Assembly: GCA_951813535.1 (NCBI GenBank)
Contig: OX638345.1
Location: 2,539,158 to 2,603,157, forward strand
Reading direction: 5' to 3'
DNA length: 64,000 bases
From: an uncultured Dehalococcoidia bacterium
GTDB taxonomy: Bacteria > Chloroflexota > Dehalococcoidia > Lucifugimonadales > UBA3495
In this document: positions 23,212 to 32,038 of the stretch, piece after piece
How the letters are laid out: every line of letters begins with the position of its first letter
Numbering within the stretch: position 1 is the stretch's first letter
Notes under the pieces: model-generated
What the model saw: only the letters and a program-made list of their open reading frames with translations
Told to the model about the DNA's origin: nothing
Databases searched by the model: none
Made by a program: the position numbers and the translations under genes

Positions 23212-24216
23212 CTAGAGCAGTACGGGTTCCTTTTCCTTCTGGTACACCTGGATGCGGCCGCGGGTGTGGTCCAGGATGGCGATCTGCCCGGAGGCGGTGA
23301 CGCGCACCGCGCAAGGGTTCGCGAACATCTTTTCGAAAGCGCCGCCATCGTTGGTGATCGCCATGGTCCGCTGGCGGATCATGTCCGGGTTGGAGTTGAG
23401 CTTGCTCTTGCCCCAATCCGAGATCTGGTGGTCGCCCTTGAGCTGGGCGCGGAAGCGTCCGTCGGGCGCCAGGATCTGCACGCGGTCGTTCTCGCGGTCG
23501 CAAACGTAGATGTCGCCATCGTTGTCGACGAACACGGCGTTGGGCCGCTTGAACTGGCCTGGGCCGTCGCCGCTGGTGCCGTAGCCTGCCTGCCATTCGC
23601 CGGCCTGGTTGAACACCTGGATGCGGTCGTTCCGCCAGTCGGCCACGTAGATGAGGCCGTCCTTGTCCAGGCACAGGCCCCATGGCAAGTTGAACTGGCC
23701 GTCGCCCGAACCGGTTGCTCCGAACTGGCTCTTGAAGGAGCCGTCGAGACCGTAGCTCTGGACGCGGTTGTTCTTGCTGTCAACCACCCACATGGTGTCG
23801 CCCACGATGGCGATGCCTGACGGGCCATTGAACTGGCCAGGGCCGTCGCCCGTTTCGCCCCAGTGGGAAACGTAATCGCCATCCTCAGTGTAGATGGTGA
23901 TGCGATTGAGGTACTCGTCGGCCACGTACAGCTTGTTGTCGCCGTCGAGGGCGCAGGAGGTGGGCCAGTACATGTCGCCCGGAGCCTCGCCGAACTGGCT
24001 GAACTCACCCACGTAATCCTCGTTCAAAGTGGCGACGGTTACGTGAACGCCATCAGGCCGGTTCTCGTAGGAACGGTTGAGCACAAAGACCTTGCCTTCG
24101 TCATCGATAGCCATGTCCACGGGGTTTCGGAACCCGGTGCCGTTGAATTCGTTGCGGCCTACGGAATGGCTATACGGGAAGGCAATGTCCACAAGGCCAA
24201 ATAGATGGGTACTCAT
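23212..24216 (-). CDS. NHL-repeat six-bladed beta-propeller protein
   Basis: A 334-residue protein built almost wholly of NHL repeats. Recurrent blocks such as GDGPGQFNGPSGIA, GSGDGQFNLPWGLC and GDGPGQFKRPNAVF recur about every 45 residues, each followed by a short YVAD-like strand. Such propellers act as binding scaffolds or lyases (peptidyl-amidating lyase type). No signal peptide is visible, so it appears cytoplasmic. It is on the minus strand downstream of the DUF1501/DUF1800 pair, separated from DUF1501 by a strong hairpin. Confidence 0.88.
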   Translation of the reverse strand: MSTHLFGLVDIAFPYSHSVGRNEFNGTGFRNPVDMAIDDEGKVFVLNRSYENRPDGVHVTVATLNEDYVGEFSQFGEAPGDMYWPTSCALDGDNKLYVADEYLNRITIYTEDGDYVSHWGETGDGPGQFNGPSGIAIVGDTMWVVDSKNNRVQSYGLDGSFKSQFGATGSGDGQFNLPWGLCLDKDGLIYVADWRNDRIQVFNQAGEWQAGYGTSGDGPGQFKRPNAVFVDNDGDIYVCDRENDRVQILAPDGRFRAQLKGDHQISDWGKSKLNSNPDMIRQRTMAITNDGGAFEKMFANPCAVRVTASGQIAILDHTRGRIQVYQKEKEPVLL

Positions 24217-24254
24217 AGACTTCCCTCTCTTGTCGGTCGTCAGTTTTCGGGACA

Positions 24255-24291
24255 GGGCGGAGGGTTTTCCTCAAGCGAGGACCCTCCGCCC
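24255..24291 (-). terminator. terminator-like hairpin after the DUF1501 gene
   Basis: An 11-bp inverted repeat (24255-24265 with 24281-24291) encloses a second stem CCTC/GAGG (24269-24272 with 24277-24280). It lies between the stop of the DUF1501 gene and the start of the NHL gene. No T run follows, so it may attenuate rather than fully stop transcription. Confidence 0.6.
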
Positions 24292-24313
24292 CGATCATTC
24301 GGGTACCGTTCGC

Positions 24314-25453
24314 CTACAGGAAGGGGACCTTCTCGAAGACGCCGCGGTTGATGGGGTTGGAGTCGAGACTCATCCAGTCTTCCAGGATGGTGGCGTAAAC
24401 CTGGCGGAAGTCCATGTTGGACCTGAGGTTGCCGCCCTCTTCCTGATCGGCCGGAGCCAGGGAAGGATAGACCCCGTAGATGCCGCCCTTGACCTTTTCG
24501 CCTACGGCGAAGGCCACGGAGCCGGCGCCGTGGTCGGTTCCCGAGCCGTTGTCGCCGATCCGGCGGCCGAACTCGGAGAACATGAACGTGATGACGTTGT
24601 CGCTGGCGTCATGGTCCCGGAGGTCGCTGATGAAGGTGTCGACGTTGGCGGACACGTCAGTCCACAGGCCGCTGTGGAGCTGGGCCTGGTTGGCGTGGGT
24701 GTCGAAGCCGTTGTAGGGGCTGGTGGTGAAGAGCACGCGGGTTCCCAGGTCAGCGAGGTGAGTCTGGGCGATGTTCTTCATGTACTGGCCGACGGTGCTG
24801 CTGGAGTACTCCACGTTGGAGGTGTACTTGGGCGGCGCGGTGGCCAGGATATCGGCGCCGATACGGGCGTAGGTGCCCGTGGAGCGCAGGTAGTCGCTGA
24901 CAAAGCCCTGTCCGACGGTGGGGGCGTAGATCTTGCTGAAGAGGTCCAGGGCCTCGGCGCGCTGATCGTCGCCTTCGATACCCGTGAGCAGGCCGTAGGT
25001 TTCGAGGTTGCCGACGGAAGCGACCGGAACGCCTTCCTTGGCGAGGGCGCGAGGCAGGCCGCGGCCGAAGTTCACGCCGGTGATGCCCTGGCCTTCGTTG
25101 TTCGGATCCAGCTCGTGGATGACCTGGCCGAGCCAGCCCTCGGTCCCGATGGTGTCGGGCTCGCAGGTGTGCCAGATGTCCATGCTGCGGAAGTGGCTGT
25201 AGGACGGATTGGCGTAGCCTATCCCGAGGAAGATCGCGAGCTTGCCCTCGTCCCAGTACTTCTTCAGGGGAAGCATGGTGGGGTGCATGCCGATCTCGCC
25301 GTTCAGGTCAATGACCGAATCGGCGGCGACGCCCAGGTTGGGGCGAAAGTCGCGATAGTGGCCGTCGTTGTAGGGGATGACAGTGTTCAGGCCGTCGTTC
25401 CCGCCGGACAGCGAGAGCACCACCAGAACGTTGTCTTTGTTGGTAGAGACCAT
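24314..25453 (-). CDS. DUF1501 domain protein
   Basis: A 379-residue DUF1501 protein, related to the alkaline phosphatase/sulfatase superfamily. SLSGGNDGLNTVIPY at the N-terminus is the family's opening, and FSEFGRRIGDNGSGTDHG near residues 287-304 is its C-terminal signature with likely metal ligands. Biochemical function is unproven. Most homologues carry a Tat signal; this one starts directly at the first strand, so it looks cytoplasmic or the signal has been lost. It forms the usual pair with the DUF1800 gene upstream on the minus strand. Confidence 0.9.
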   Translation of the reverse strand: MVSTNKDNVLVVLSLSGGNDGLNTVIPYNDGHYRDFRPNLGVAADSVIDLNGEIGMHPTMLPLKKYWDEGKLAIFLGIGYANPSYSHFRSMDIWHTCEPDTIGTEGWLGQVIHELDPNNEGQGITGVNFGRGLPRALAKEGVPVASVGNLETYGLLTGIEGDDQRAEALDLFSKIYAPTVGQGFVSDYLRSTGTYARIGADILATAPPKYTSNVEYSSSTVGQYMKNIAQTHLADLGTRVLFTTSPYNGFDTHANQAQLHSGLWTDVSANVDTFISDLRDHDASDNVITFMFSEFGRRIGDNGSGTDHGAGSVAFAVGEKVKGGIYGVYPSLAPADQEEGGNLRSNMDFRQVYATILEDWMSLDSNPINRGVFEKVPFL

Positions 25454-25557
25454 TTGACAGTCCTCCGTTTTGTGTGTCTGGTCGTAGCGATGGTGGATGG
25501 CCGATCCGAACCGGATTGATCATGCTCCGGACCGGCCAGTAGCAGGATGATCGCCGA

Positions 25558-26982
25558 TTACTCGAACTGGAACTCCGAGGTCGAGGCGATGATCTGGAAC
25601 ATCTCGCCGGAGCGGCGGGTGAACTCGGCGCGCTCGGCATCGCTGCCATGGGTGAGGGCGCCACCGCGGCCGGCGTGGTCGATGAGCTGACCACGGGTGT
25701 CATCGGTGAGGTTGAGGCAGCCAACCAGGTCCGCGCAGCTGTCTACGAACTGCTCGGGGCTGAGACTGTCGCCCTGCGCCATGAGCTTGGAAATCATGCT
25801 CTGTACGCCGGGGAGTTCGGTGCGGCCCAGGTAGTCGGCGGCGAAGTTGATGCGCTCGACCAGAGTGCCGGAGTCGATCCATTCGTGGCCGGTGTGCCAA
25901 CCCTCGACGGTGGGCGGATTCATCAGGTCCATGCCCATGTACTTGGGTTCCTGGCTCAGCTCGAACATGCCGGGCTTGATCTCGTCGCGGTGGTCGCCGA
26001 CCATGCGCAGGGTGCCGGCAACCATTTCGGCCGGATTCTTCACCTTGGCGTAGCGGGCGTTCTTGAACGCGTCGGAGGTGAAAAGCGTGCGCAGCATCTC
26101 GGTGACGTTGTAGCCGTTGTCGAAGTACGCCTGCTCCAGCGCCACCAGGAGGCTCTCGTCCTTCGGTGGGGTCTGCCGCCAGCTGGGAACCGGAACCTCG
26201 TCAGCGACGAAGTAGTTGTACAGGTGGCGGGAGATGAACCGGGCAGTAGCCTGCTGGTCCGCAATGATGTCCAGGATGTCATCACCGTTCCAGTTGCCCG
26301 TGCGGCCCAGGAACGTCTTCTCCTCGTCGTCATGGTCGGCGGGGTCGAAACGGAATTCCCAGGGGCTCCGGCCGTAAGGGAACGGAGGGTACCCAGGAGC
26401 GATATTCCAACCGGTGAACGCGCGGGCGGTAGTCTTGACGTCGTCTTCGGAGTAGTTGAACTCCTCGTTCATGCCGACGCCCATGGAGAACAGTTCGAGC
26501 AACTCACGACCGTAGTTTTCGTTGATGGCCGTCTTGTGGCTCTCGCAGTTGTCCAGGTAGTACACCATAGCGGGGCTGGTGGACAGTTCCATCAGCAGTT
26601 CCCGGAAGTTGCCCATGCCCTTTTCCCGGAACATCTCGATCATCCGGCCCATCTCTTCGCCGGAGTCGATCTTGGAGTGGCCAGCGCAGAAGATCATGTG
26701 CCAGAAGAGGGCCATCTTCTCCTTGAGCTGGTATTCGGTGTTGACCATGCGATACACCCAGTTCTGGATGTTGATCTCGATGGCGCCGGCGTGGTTGTAG
26801 GTGGGGTGATAACGCAGCATGAGGTCGTCTTCGACGCCCGAGGCGTTGCCGGGGTTCAGCAACTCCTCCACCACGGTGTCATAACCCTTCGCAGCAGCGG
26901 CTTCGATCTCGTCACGGCTGGCGCTGAAGCCGGCCCGGCGGAGAAGGTGCGCCATCAGTGCGATGTCGTTGCTTCCAGCCAT
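25558..26982 (-). CDS. DUF1800 domain protein
   Basis: A 474-residue protein of the mainly alpha-helical DUF1800 family. HLLRRAGFSASRDEIEAA at the N-terminus and NENYGRELLELFSMGV near residues 154-169 are the family's hallmark blocks. ARAFTGWNI and ATARFISRHLYNYFV follow. Function unknown; it nearly always occurs with DUF1501, as here (104-base gap). As in its partner, no signal peptide is visible. A plausible promoter lies about 60 bases upstream. Confidence 0.9.
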   Translation of the reverse strand: MAGSNDIALMAHLLRRAGFSASRDEIEAAAAKGYDTVVEELLNPGNASGVEDDLMLRYHPTYNHAGAIEINIQNWVYRMVNTEYQLKEKMALFWHMIFCAGHSKIDSGEEMGRMIEMFREKGMGNFRELLMELSTSPAMVYYLDNCESHKTAINENYGRELLELFSMGVGMNEEFNYSEDDVKTTARAFTGWNIAPGYPPFPYGRSPWEFRFDPADHDDEEKTFLGRTGNWNGDDILDIIADQQATARFISRHLYNYFVADEVPVPSWRQTPPKDESLLVALEQAYFDNGYNVTEMLRTLFTSDAFKNARYAKVKNPAEMVAGTLRMVGDHRDEIKPGMFELSQEPKYMGMDLMNPPTVEGWHTGHEWIDSGTLVERINFAADYLGRTELPGVQSMISKLMAQGDSLSPEQFVDSCADLVGCLNLTDDTRGQLIDHAGRGGALTHGSDAERAEFTRRSGEMFQIIASTSEFQFE

Positions 26983-27043
26983 AGTTTCCTCCTTTTTGGT
27001 ACGTTGGGAACAGGGTCCCGATCGGCCGATTCTTGATGGTCCA

Positions 27044-27073
27044 AATATACCGCAATACCCTTCGTTCTCGCAA
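27044..27073 (-). promoter_or_regulatory. probable promoter of the DUF1800-DUF1501 pair
   Basis: On minus, TTGCGA (27073-27068) and TATATT (27049-27044) are 18 bases apart, about 60 bases before the DUF1800 start. The rest of the gap up to 27247 shows no gene. Confidence 0.4.
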
Positions 27074-27247
27074 CGAAAACGCGCCGCGAACGGCCGTCCA
27101 ACTGCGGAACGATTATCAGTTTAGAATCGTATAGCCGGAAGGGTGGGATGTCAACAAGTTTGCGACTCGGCCCAGCACCTGTTCGGACCGATCCCGCGCC
27201 CCAGATTCCGTCCCCCGAAATCGTGCCGCAACGGGCCATGGTTCAAC

Positions 27248-27964
27248 TTAGCCGAGGCGAAAACGCTTGAAAACCTCCGCATACTCCACCCCGATCCTGG
27301 GTCCGTCGCGGCGTCTCCATTCCCGCAGGTGCCGGTCGGCGGCATCGTGATCCACCTGGCTGCGGTGGGCGCGCAGCGCGGCGACGGCGGTTTCGATGTA
27401 ATCGGTAACGTCCACGAAGTGATCGGGGTGGGTCCGGCCCATCACCCACACTTCACGCACCTTGTGCGGTTCCAGACCCTCTTCGTTGAGGAGTTCGGGG
27501 AACGTCAGCGGGTCCCGGGCCGTCGGGTAAACCGCCCCCATGGCGGCGTCCCCCGAGGCGAAATGATCGGGGTGATCGATGTAACCGTCGCCGTCGAGGT
27601 TGCGCACGGGATTCATGCAGACCAGCACGTCGGGACGATGCCGGCGGATCTCCCGGGCGATGGCTTTGCGCAAATCGAGCGTGGACTCCAGGTAGGCATC
27701 GGGATATCCCAGGAAAACGACGTCGGCGAGACCGAGCACACGACCGGCCTCCTCCTGCTCGGAACGGCGGGACTCGATGACTTCGTCGGGGGAAATGGTC
27801 GCATCCGCCGTGCCCTTGCTGCCATCGGTGCAGATCACGTACACGACATGCTTGCCCTCGGCGCACCAGCGGGCCACGGTTCCGGCGCAGCCCCACTCGG
27901 CATCGTCGGCGTGGGCAACCACGACCATGGCGCGGCTGAAGTCTTCGTTGACATTGTCCGTCAA
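27248..27964 (-). CDS. PIG-L family (LmbE-like) deacetylase
   Basis: A 238-residue zinc-dependent N-deacetylase. AHADDAEWGCAGT near residues 18-30 is the AHPDD zinc motif, and DHPDHFAS near residue 128 supplies the further His ligand. The family deacetylates N-acetylglucosaminyl compounds (for example in mycothiol or bacillithiol synthesis) or mycothiol conjugates. No thiol pathway gene is adjacent, so the substrate is open. It lies 58 bases downstream of the MFS transporter gene on the minus strand, so a shared transcript is possible. Confidence 0.9.
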   Translation of the reverse strand: MTDNVNEDFSRAMVVVAHADDAEWGCAGTVARWCAEGKHVVYVICTDGSKGTADATISPDEVIESRRSEQEEAGRVLGLADVVFLGYPDAYLESTLDLRKAIAREIRRHRPDVLVCMNPVRNLDGDGYIDHPDHFASGDAAMGAVYPTARDPLTFPELLNEEGLEPHKVREVWVMGRTHPDHFVDVTDYIETAVAALRAHRSQVDHDAADRHLREWRRRDGPRIGVEYAEVFKRFRLG

Positions 27965-28022
27965 AGCGGTTCACCTCCCCACGGTGAATGGGATTACAGC
28001 GCCAGGTCGTCGCTCGATCCGA

Positions 28023-29306
28023 TCATGCCGGCGAAGCGGCGGAACCGGGCGCTTCCAGAGTACGGTTTCGGGTCATGAAATGGAGCGTGAATCCCAGGCA
28101 AGCTCCAATCAGGGCCATGCCCGACGCCATTGCGAACGACCACCGGAGCGTGCCGGTGGCGTCGGCGATGGGGCCGGATATGGCGGGAGAGATTGTACCT
28201 CCAATCCCCGCGCCCATGCCCATCAATCCGAATGCGGCCGGCGCCATGAAAACCGGCACGAAGTCGCCGGCCGCCGCCGCGCAGATGGTGTAAGTTGAAC
28301 GGAGCGCGAATCCCGCAAGCACCGATGCGATGATGAAGAAAATCAGCTCAGGCGCCAGCCAGAACAGGGTGTGGCAGGCGACCTCAATCAGGAACGTCCC
28401 CCCGAACGCCAGACCCCGGCCGACCCGGTCGGACAACGCGCCCGACCCCACGCCGCTGCCGATGCTGAGCACCCCGATCAGCATGAATAGCGCCCCCACC
28501 ACCGTCACATCCGTCCCGTGTTCGACCTCCAAATACGCGCCGTAGCTGGTCGTGAGGATGCCGTGAACGAACCCGGAGCAAAACGCCATTCCGGTTATCA
28601 GCCAGACAAAGGGATTGGTATAGACCTGCACCGGCCAGCCGGCGGGACCGCTCCGCGTTGGGGTCCGCCCCAGAGCGGCGCCAGCCGTTGGGCCGGCGAC
28701 GGGCGGCGCCTCCCGGATGAAACTCAGGCATACCAGGCCGATCAGGACGCTGGTGGCGGCCAGCACGTACCAGGTGTATCTCCAGGCCTCGTCGCCGAAG
28801 ACACCAGTCAGCGGCGGCACAATGACCCCGGTGAAAATTATCGCCAAGCTGCCGCCGGAAGCGGCGATGCCGGCGGCCACCCCGCGGTCATTGACGCGGA
28901 ACCAGGGCGCCAGCATCCCCATCATGGGCGTCAGCGCGGCTCCCGACGAAACGCCCACTGCTACCATTGCGAGCAGCGCCACCCAATAGGTGGGAGACCA
29001 ACCCAGCAGGGCCATCGCCACCGCCTGAACGAAAATGCTGGAGATGACCATCCATTTCCCGCCATACCGCGACGCCGCGGCTCCTGACAACAATCCGGAT
29101 ACCACGCGGGAAATCGAAAGGGCGACCACGAGAACGAAAACCGTGGTGTAGGACAGATCGAAGGTGCCCTTCATCCCCGGAATGGTGAGTGCCTGCACGT
29201 ACAGCGAAAAGCTGGTGATCAGGTTGACCGCCAGCGACACGGCCAGTATTACGGCCGCATAGGTGCGCACCCATTGGGGAATCAAGGCAGCGGGAAAGGA
29301 TGCCAT
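28023..29306 (-). CDS. MFS transporter (oxalate/formate antiporter-like)
   Basis: A 427-residue polytopic membrane protein with about twelve hydrophobic segments and a central cytoplasmic loop near residues 195-225 (Pro, Ala and Thr rich). SRVVSGLLSGAAASRYGGKW near residue 65 matches the MFS loop 2-3 signature, repeated in form as SGALSDRVGRG in the second half. The layout resembles monocarboxylate/oxalate-formate type carriers. It precedes the deacetylase gene on the minus strand. Substrate unknown. Confidence 0.9.
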   Translation of the reverse strand: MASFPAALIPQWVRTYAAVILAVSLAVNLITSFSLYVQALTIPGMKGTFDLSYTTVFVLVVALSISRVVSGLLSGAAASRYGGKWMVISSIFVQAVAMALLGWSPTYWVALLAMVAVGVSSGAALTPMMGMLAPWFRVNDRGVAAGIAASGGSLAIIFTGVIVPPLTGVFGDEAWRYTWYVLAATSVLIGLVCLSFIREAPPVAGPTAGAALGRTPTRSGPAGWPVQVYTNPFVWLITGMAFCSGFVHGILTTSYGAYLEVEHGTDVTVVGALFMLIGVLSIGSGVGSGALSDRVGRGLAFGGTFLIEVACHTLFWLAPELIFFIIASVLAGFALRSTYTICAAAAGDFVPVFMAPAAFGLMGMGAGIGGTISPAISGPIADATGTLRWSFAMASGMALIGACLGFTLHFMTRNRTLEAPGSAASPA

Positions 29307-29463
29307 GGGCGTGACGCCGGGTTCGGCGGGCAGCTACGGGGTTGGAGGCGGGGTCGCGCAATCATAGCACAGGGATTAACTCATACCGAGGTTCGTAGCC
29401 GCGTCGCCTGATAAAATGGTCGTGGCAAAATACCTCCGTTCAGTCCGCAGAGCGGAGTTGGCC

Positions 29464-29499
29464 GTTCATGCCCTCCAGACGGGCCTACGGAACATGAAC
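29464..29499 (+). other. inverted repeat upstream of the membrane protein gene
   Basis: GTTCATG (29464-29470) and CATGAAC (29493-29499) form a 7-bp stem with an inner CCC/GGG pair (29471-29473 with 29481-29483). It lies 25 bases before the next gene in the 218-base gap following the divergent MFS gene. It could be an operator or leader hairpin. Confidence 0.3.
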
Positions 29500-29524
29500 G
29501 AGCCAGAATTCACCTCTAGTTGAC

Positions 29525-30100
29525 GTGCAACCGGCGCGGGAACTTGCTGTGTCGATAGACCGACGTACAGAAGAAACGGAACATCCCAATACGGCGGACG
29601 AGGCAGCAGGAGCGCGCACCCCCGAGCCCCTGCCGCCTCCGCTTCCGGTGCCGCCTGAGGCGCTGAAGCCCTGGTACTACCAGGGATGGTTCCTGGTCCC
29701 CACCTTCGTGTGGTGGCCCTGCACCGCGATCCTGTTCATACGGTCGCCCTGGCACAACGGCATGGTGAGCGGGGCGTTATCGTGGGCGTGGCTCATCGTG
29801 GGCGGAGGGTTCATCTTTCTGCGGATGCAGTACCACTGGCAAAATGGCGAGCCGGTCGTGGCGGATCCCACGCTGTGGGCGCTGGCAATGCCGGGCATAG
29901 CGCTCACGGTGATTACGCAAACGCTTTGGCTGACGCGCGACCGGCCGCGGATCCGGAGAATTCGGGAAGCCGGCGGGTTTGCGGCGTACGAAGACGTGAA
30001 CGCCGACGCACAAATGCGCCCCGTGGCGCCATCTGCTCCGCCGGAACGACGCCGGCGTTCCAACCGGGGCAGCGCCCGCAGCCGGCGAAGGCGTCGTTAG
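29525..30100 (+). CDS. small integral membrane protein, unknown function
   Basis: A 191-residue protein that I cannot assign. A Pro-rich N-terminus (EPLPPPLPVPPEALKPWYY) is followed by three likely membrane segments near residues 55-75, 82-100 and 115-135. A strongly basic C-terminal tail ends in a run of Arg. The start is uncertain: GTG at 29525, or GTG at 29549 before SIDRRTEE. It is convergent with surE. The basic tail could contact nucleic acid or acidic lipids (inference). Confidence 0.65.
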   Translation: MQPARELAVSIDRRTEETEHPNTADEAAGARTPEPLPPPLPVPPEALKPWYYQGWFLVPTFVWWPCTAILFIRSPWHNGMVSGALSWAWLIVGGGFIFLRMQYHWQNGEPVVADPTLWALAMPGIALTVITQTLWLTRDRPRIRRIREAGGFAAYEDVNADAQMRPVAPSAPPERRRRSNRGSARSRRRRR

Positions 30101-30118
30101 CAGCCGGCGGCCAGAGCG

Positions 30119-30997
30119 TCAGGCGGCCAGGTTTCCCAACTCCAATCCATCGACCAGGCCCTGGACCATCTCGACTCGCTCGTCGGTGGTCGAAAAGGCC
30201 ATGCCCATCGGAGTGATGCCGATATAGTTGGCCTTGCTGGCGTCGATATCGCTGCCCTCGCCTCCAGCAAGTACCGGCCGGTTGCGCGAGATCCAGTAAC
30301 GGCGGTGGCCGAAGGACTCCTCGGAACGAACCGATTCGCCGTAGGCCCTGCCGCCGAGCCGCGTAACCTTCACGCCGGCGATCCGGTCCGCCGGCTCGTT
30401 GGGCACATTGACGTTGAGGAAATAGGCGGGCGAAACTTCCGGGGCATCGGCCAAACGGCGCGCCAGATGCGCCACCACCTGCGCCGCCAATTGGTAGCGC
30501 GGAGCCTGGACGGAGCCTACGGATATGGCGATGGTGGGATAGCCTCGCACCCAGCCCTGTGTTGCGGCTCCAACCGTCCCCGAGACGATCACGTCCCATC
30601 CCAGGTTCGAACCGCGATTGATCCCGCTGACCACCAGGTCCGGCTTGGGGTTGACCAACTGCTCCAGAGCCAATATGCAGGCATCGGCGGGGGTGCCCTG
30701 GACCGCCCAGGCGGTGATGGGGTGGGGCGGCGTAGATCCGGCATCCACGGCAGGGACGCGCACGGCGTCGGCGCTGCGCGGCGGCGTATCGTCGCCGGGG
30801 GCAAACTGGGTGAGGTACTGCTCGGCAGGCACCGAGTGGACGAACAGCGGGGCGTGCAGGGTCATGGACGCGCCCACGCCGGACTGTTCCCGGTCGGGAG
30901 CGACCACCGTCACTTCGCCGACTTCGGCCAAGCTTCGAGCTGCCGCCCAGATCCCTGTGGCGTGAATACCGTCGTCGTTGGTGAGCAAGATTTTCAA
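30119..30997 (-). CDS. surE: 5'/3'-nucleotidase SurE
   Basis: A 292-residue survival protein SurE, a metal-dependent phosphatase that dephosphorylates nucleoside monophosphates. MKILLTNDDGIHATG at the N-terminus holds the metal-binding NDD. APDREQSGVGASMTLHAPL and GINRGSNLGWDVIVSGTVGAA are the remaining family blocks. The start codon is TTG (30997-30995), preceded by AGAGG. It is downstream of the cox operon on the minus strand, separated by 134 bases. Confidence 0.95.
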   Translation of the reverse strand: MKILLTNDDGIHATGIWAAARSLAEVGEVTVVAPDREQSGVGASMTLHAPLFVHSVPAEQYLTQFAPGDDTPPRSADAVRVPAVDAGSTPPHPITAWAVQGTPADACILALEQLVNPKPDLVVSGINRGSNLGWDVIVSGTVGAATQGWVRGYPTIAISVGSVQAPRYQLAAQVVAHLARRLADAPEVSPAYFLNVNVPNEPADRIAGVKVTRLGGRAYGESVRSEESFGHRRYWISRNRPVLAGGEGSDIDASKANYIGITPMGMAFSTTDERVEMVQGLVDGLELGNLAA

Positions 30998-31130
30998 AAG
31001 GTAGCCTCTGAATTCAAGATTGGCCGATCGATTGCCGAGACATAGACGATAATTAGAATACCAGCCACATCAAACTGGCCGCCGTAGCGCTTACGGCGGC
31101 CAGTCCGATTGCCGGGTTTCCTCACGGGAT

Positions 31131-32009
31131 TTAGTGGTGCGCTAAGCCGATGGCGTGCATCAGGGCGTGCTTGACCTCCACCGGCGCAACACCGGCGCGG
31201 AACTCCGCGGAGGCGTAGACGTCGCCGATTATGTCCACTCCCGCCGCGGTGATATCTTCGCCGAGACGCGCGGTGGCGTCGCCGATGCTGTCCGCCGTCA
31301 GAGTAGTCCCGGACAGGGCCTGTTCCACAGACGGGGCTTTGACGGGACGCGGCGTCAATCCTCCAACCGCCACCGAGGCGGCGGTGCAACGATTCCCGTC
31401 CATGGTCACGACGACGGCCCCGCCCACCACGGCGTAGAAGCTCGCGGGATGGGCCATCTTGGCGTATTCGGCGCGCTGATTGGCAGCGAGCACGGGCACG
31501 CTCACCGTGGTGATGAGTTCGTTTTCGGCCAGCACCGTGGCAAAAGCGTCCTCGATCAGGTCGGAGACCGCGATGGTCCGCGCTCCCGAAGGTCCCTGCG
31601 CGGAGACGGTGGCGCCCAGCGCGGTGAGCACCGTCGCCCAGTCGGAAGCCGGGTCGGCATGGGCGAGGTTGCCGCCGATGGTGCCCCGGTTCCGGACCGC
31701 CGGATCGCCGATTCCTCCGGCCGCTTCGGCTAGCAGCCCGTTGGATCGCTGGACGTCAGCGGATGCGGCGATCTCAGCATGAGTGGTGAGAGCGCCAATA
31801 TTGATGGTGTCGCCGCTGACGTTGATGCCGCGCAGGTTCGCGATGCCGCCAATGTCGATCACGACCTCCGGCCTGGCCAGGCGAAAACGCATCAGCGGGA
31901 TGAGGCTATGGCCGCCGGCCAGCAGTTTCGCTCCCGGGTTATCGGAAAGCAGTTGTACCGCTTCTGCGATGGAACCGGCCTTCCGGTATTCAAAATCTGC
32001 TGCAAACAT
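31131..32009 (-). CDS. coxM: CO-dehydrogenase-type FAD-binding medium subunit
   Basis: A 292-residue FAD subunit of a molybdenum hydroxylase. LLAGGHSLIPLMRFRL near residues 34-49 and TIGGNLAHADPASD near residues 110-123 are the two FAD-binding signatures (the AGGHS and TIGGN motifs). It takes electrons from the large subunit through the [2Fe-2S] subunit. It lies 29 bases downstream of the large-subunit gene, making the order S-L-M rather than the common M-S-L. Confidence 0.93.
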   Translation of the reverse strand: MFAADFEYRKAGSIAEAVQLLSDNPGAKLLAGGHSLIPLMRFRLARPEVVIDIGGIANLRGINVSGDTINIGALTTHAEIAASADVQRSNGLLAEAAGGIGDPAVRNRGTIGGNLAHADPASDWATVLTALGATVSAQGPSGARTIAVSDLIEDAFATVLAENELITTVSVPVLAANQRAEYAKMAHPASFYAVVGGAVVVTMDGNRCTAASVAVGGLTPRPVKAPSVEQALSGTTLTADSIGDATARLGEDITAAGVDIIGDVYASAEFRAGVAPVEVKHALMHAIGLAHH

Positions 32010-32038
32010 TGCAATCAGTCCTCCTGTGCCGGCGCCGG

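Noticed and set aside
24077-25519. Long open frame on plus opposite the DUF1501 gene
   Set aside because: It is antisense to a clear family member, has no recognisable motif and no ribosome-binding site; long antisense frames are expected at this GC content.
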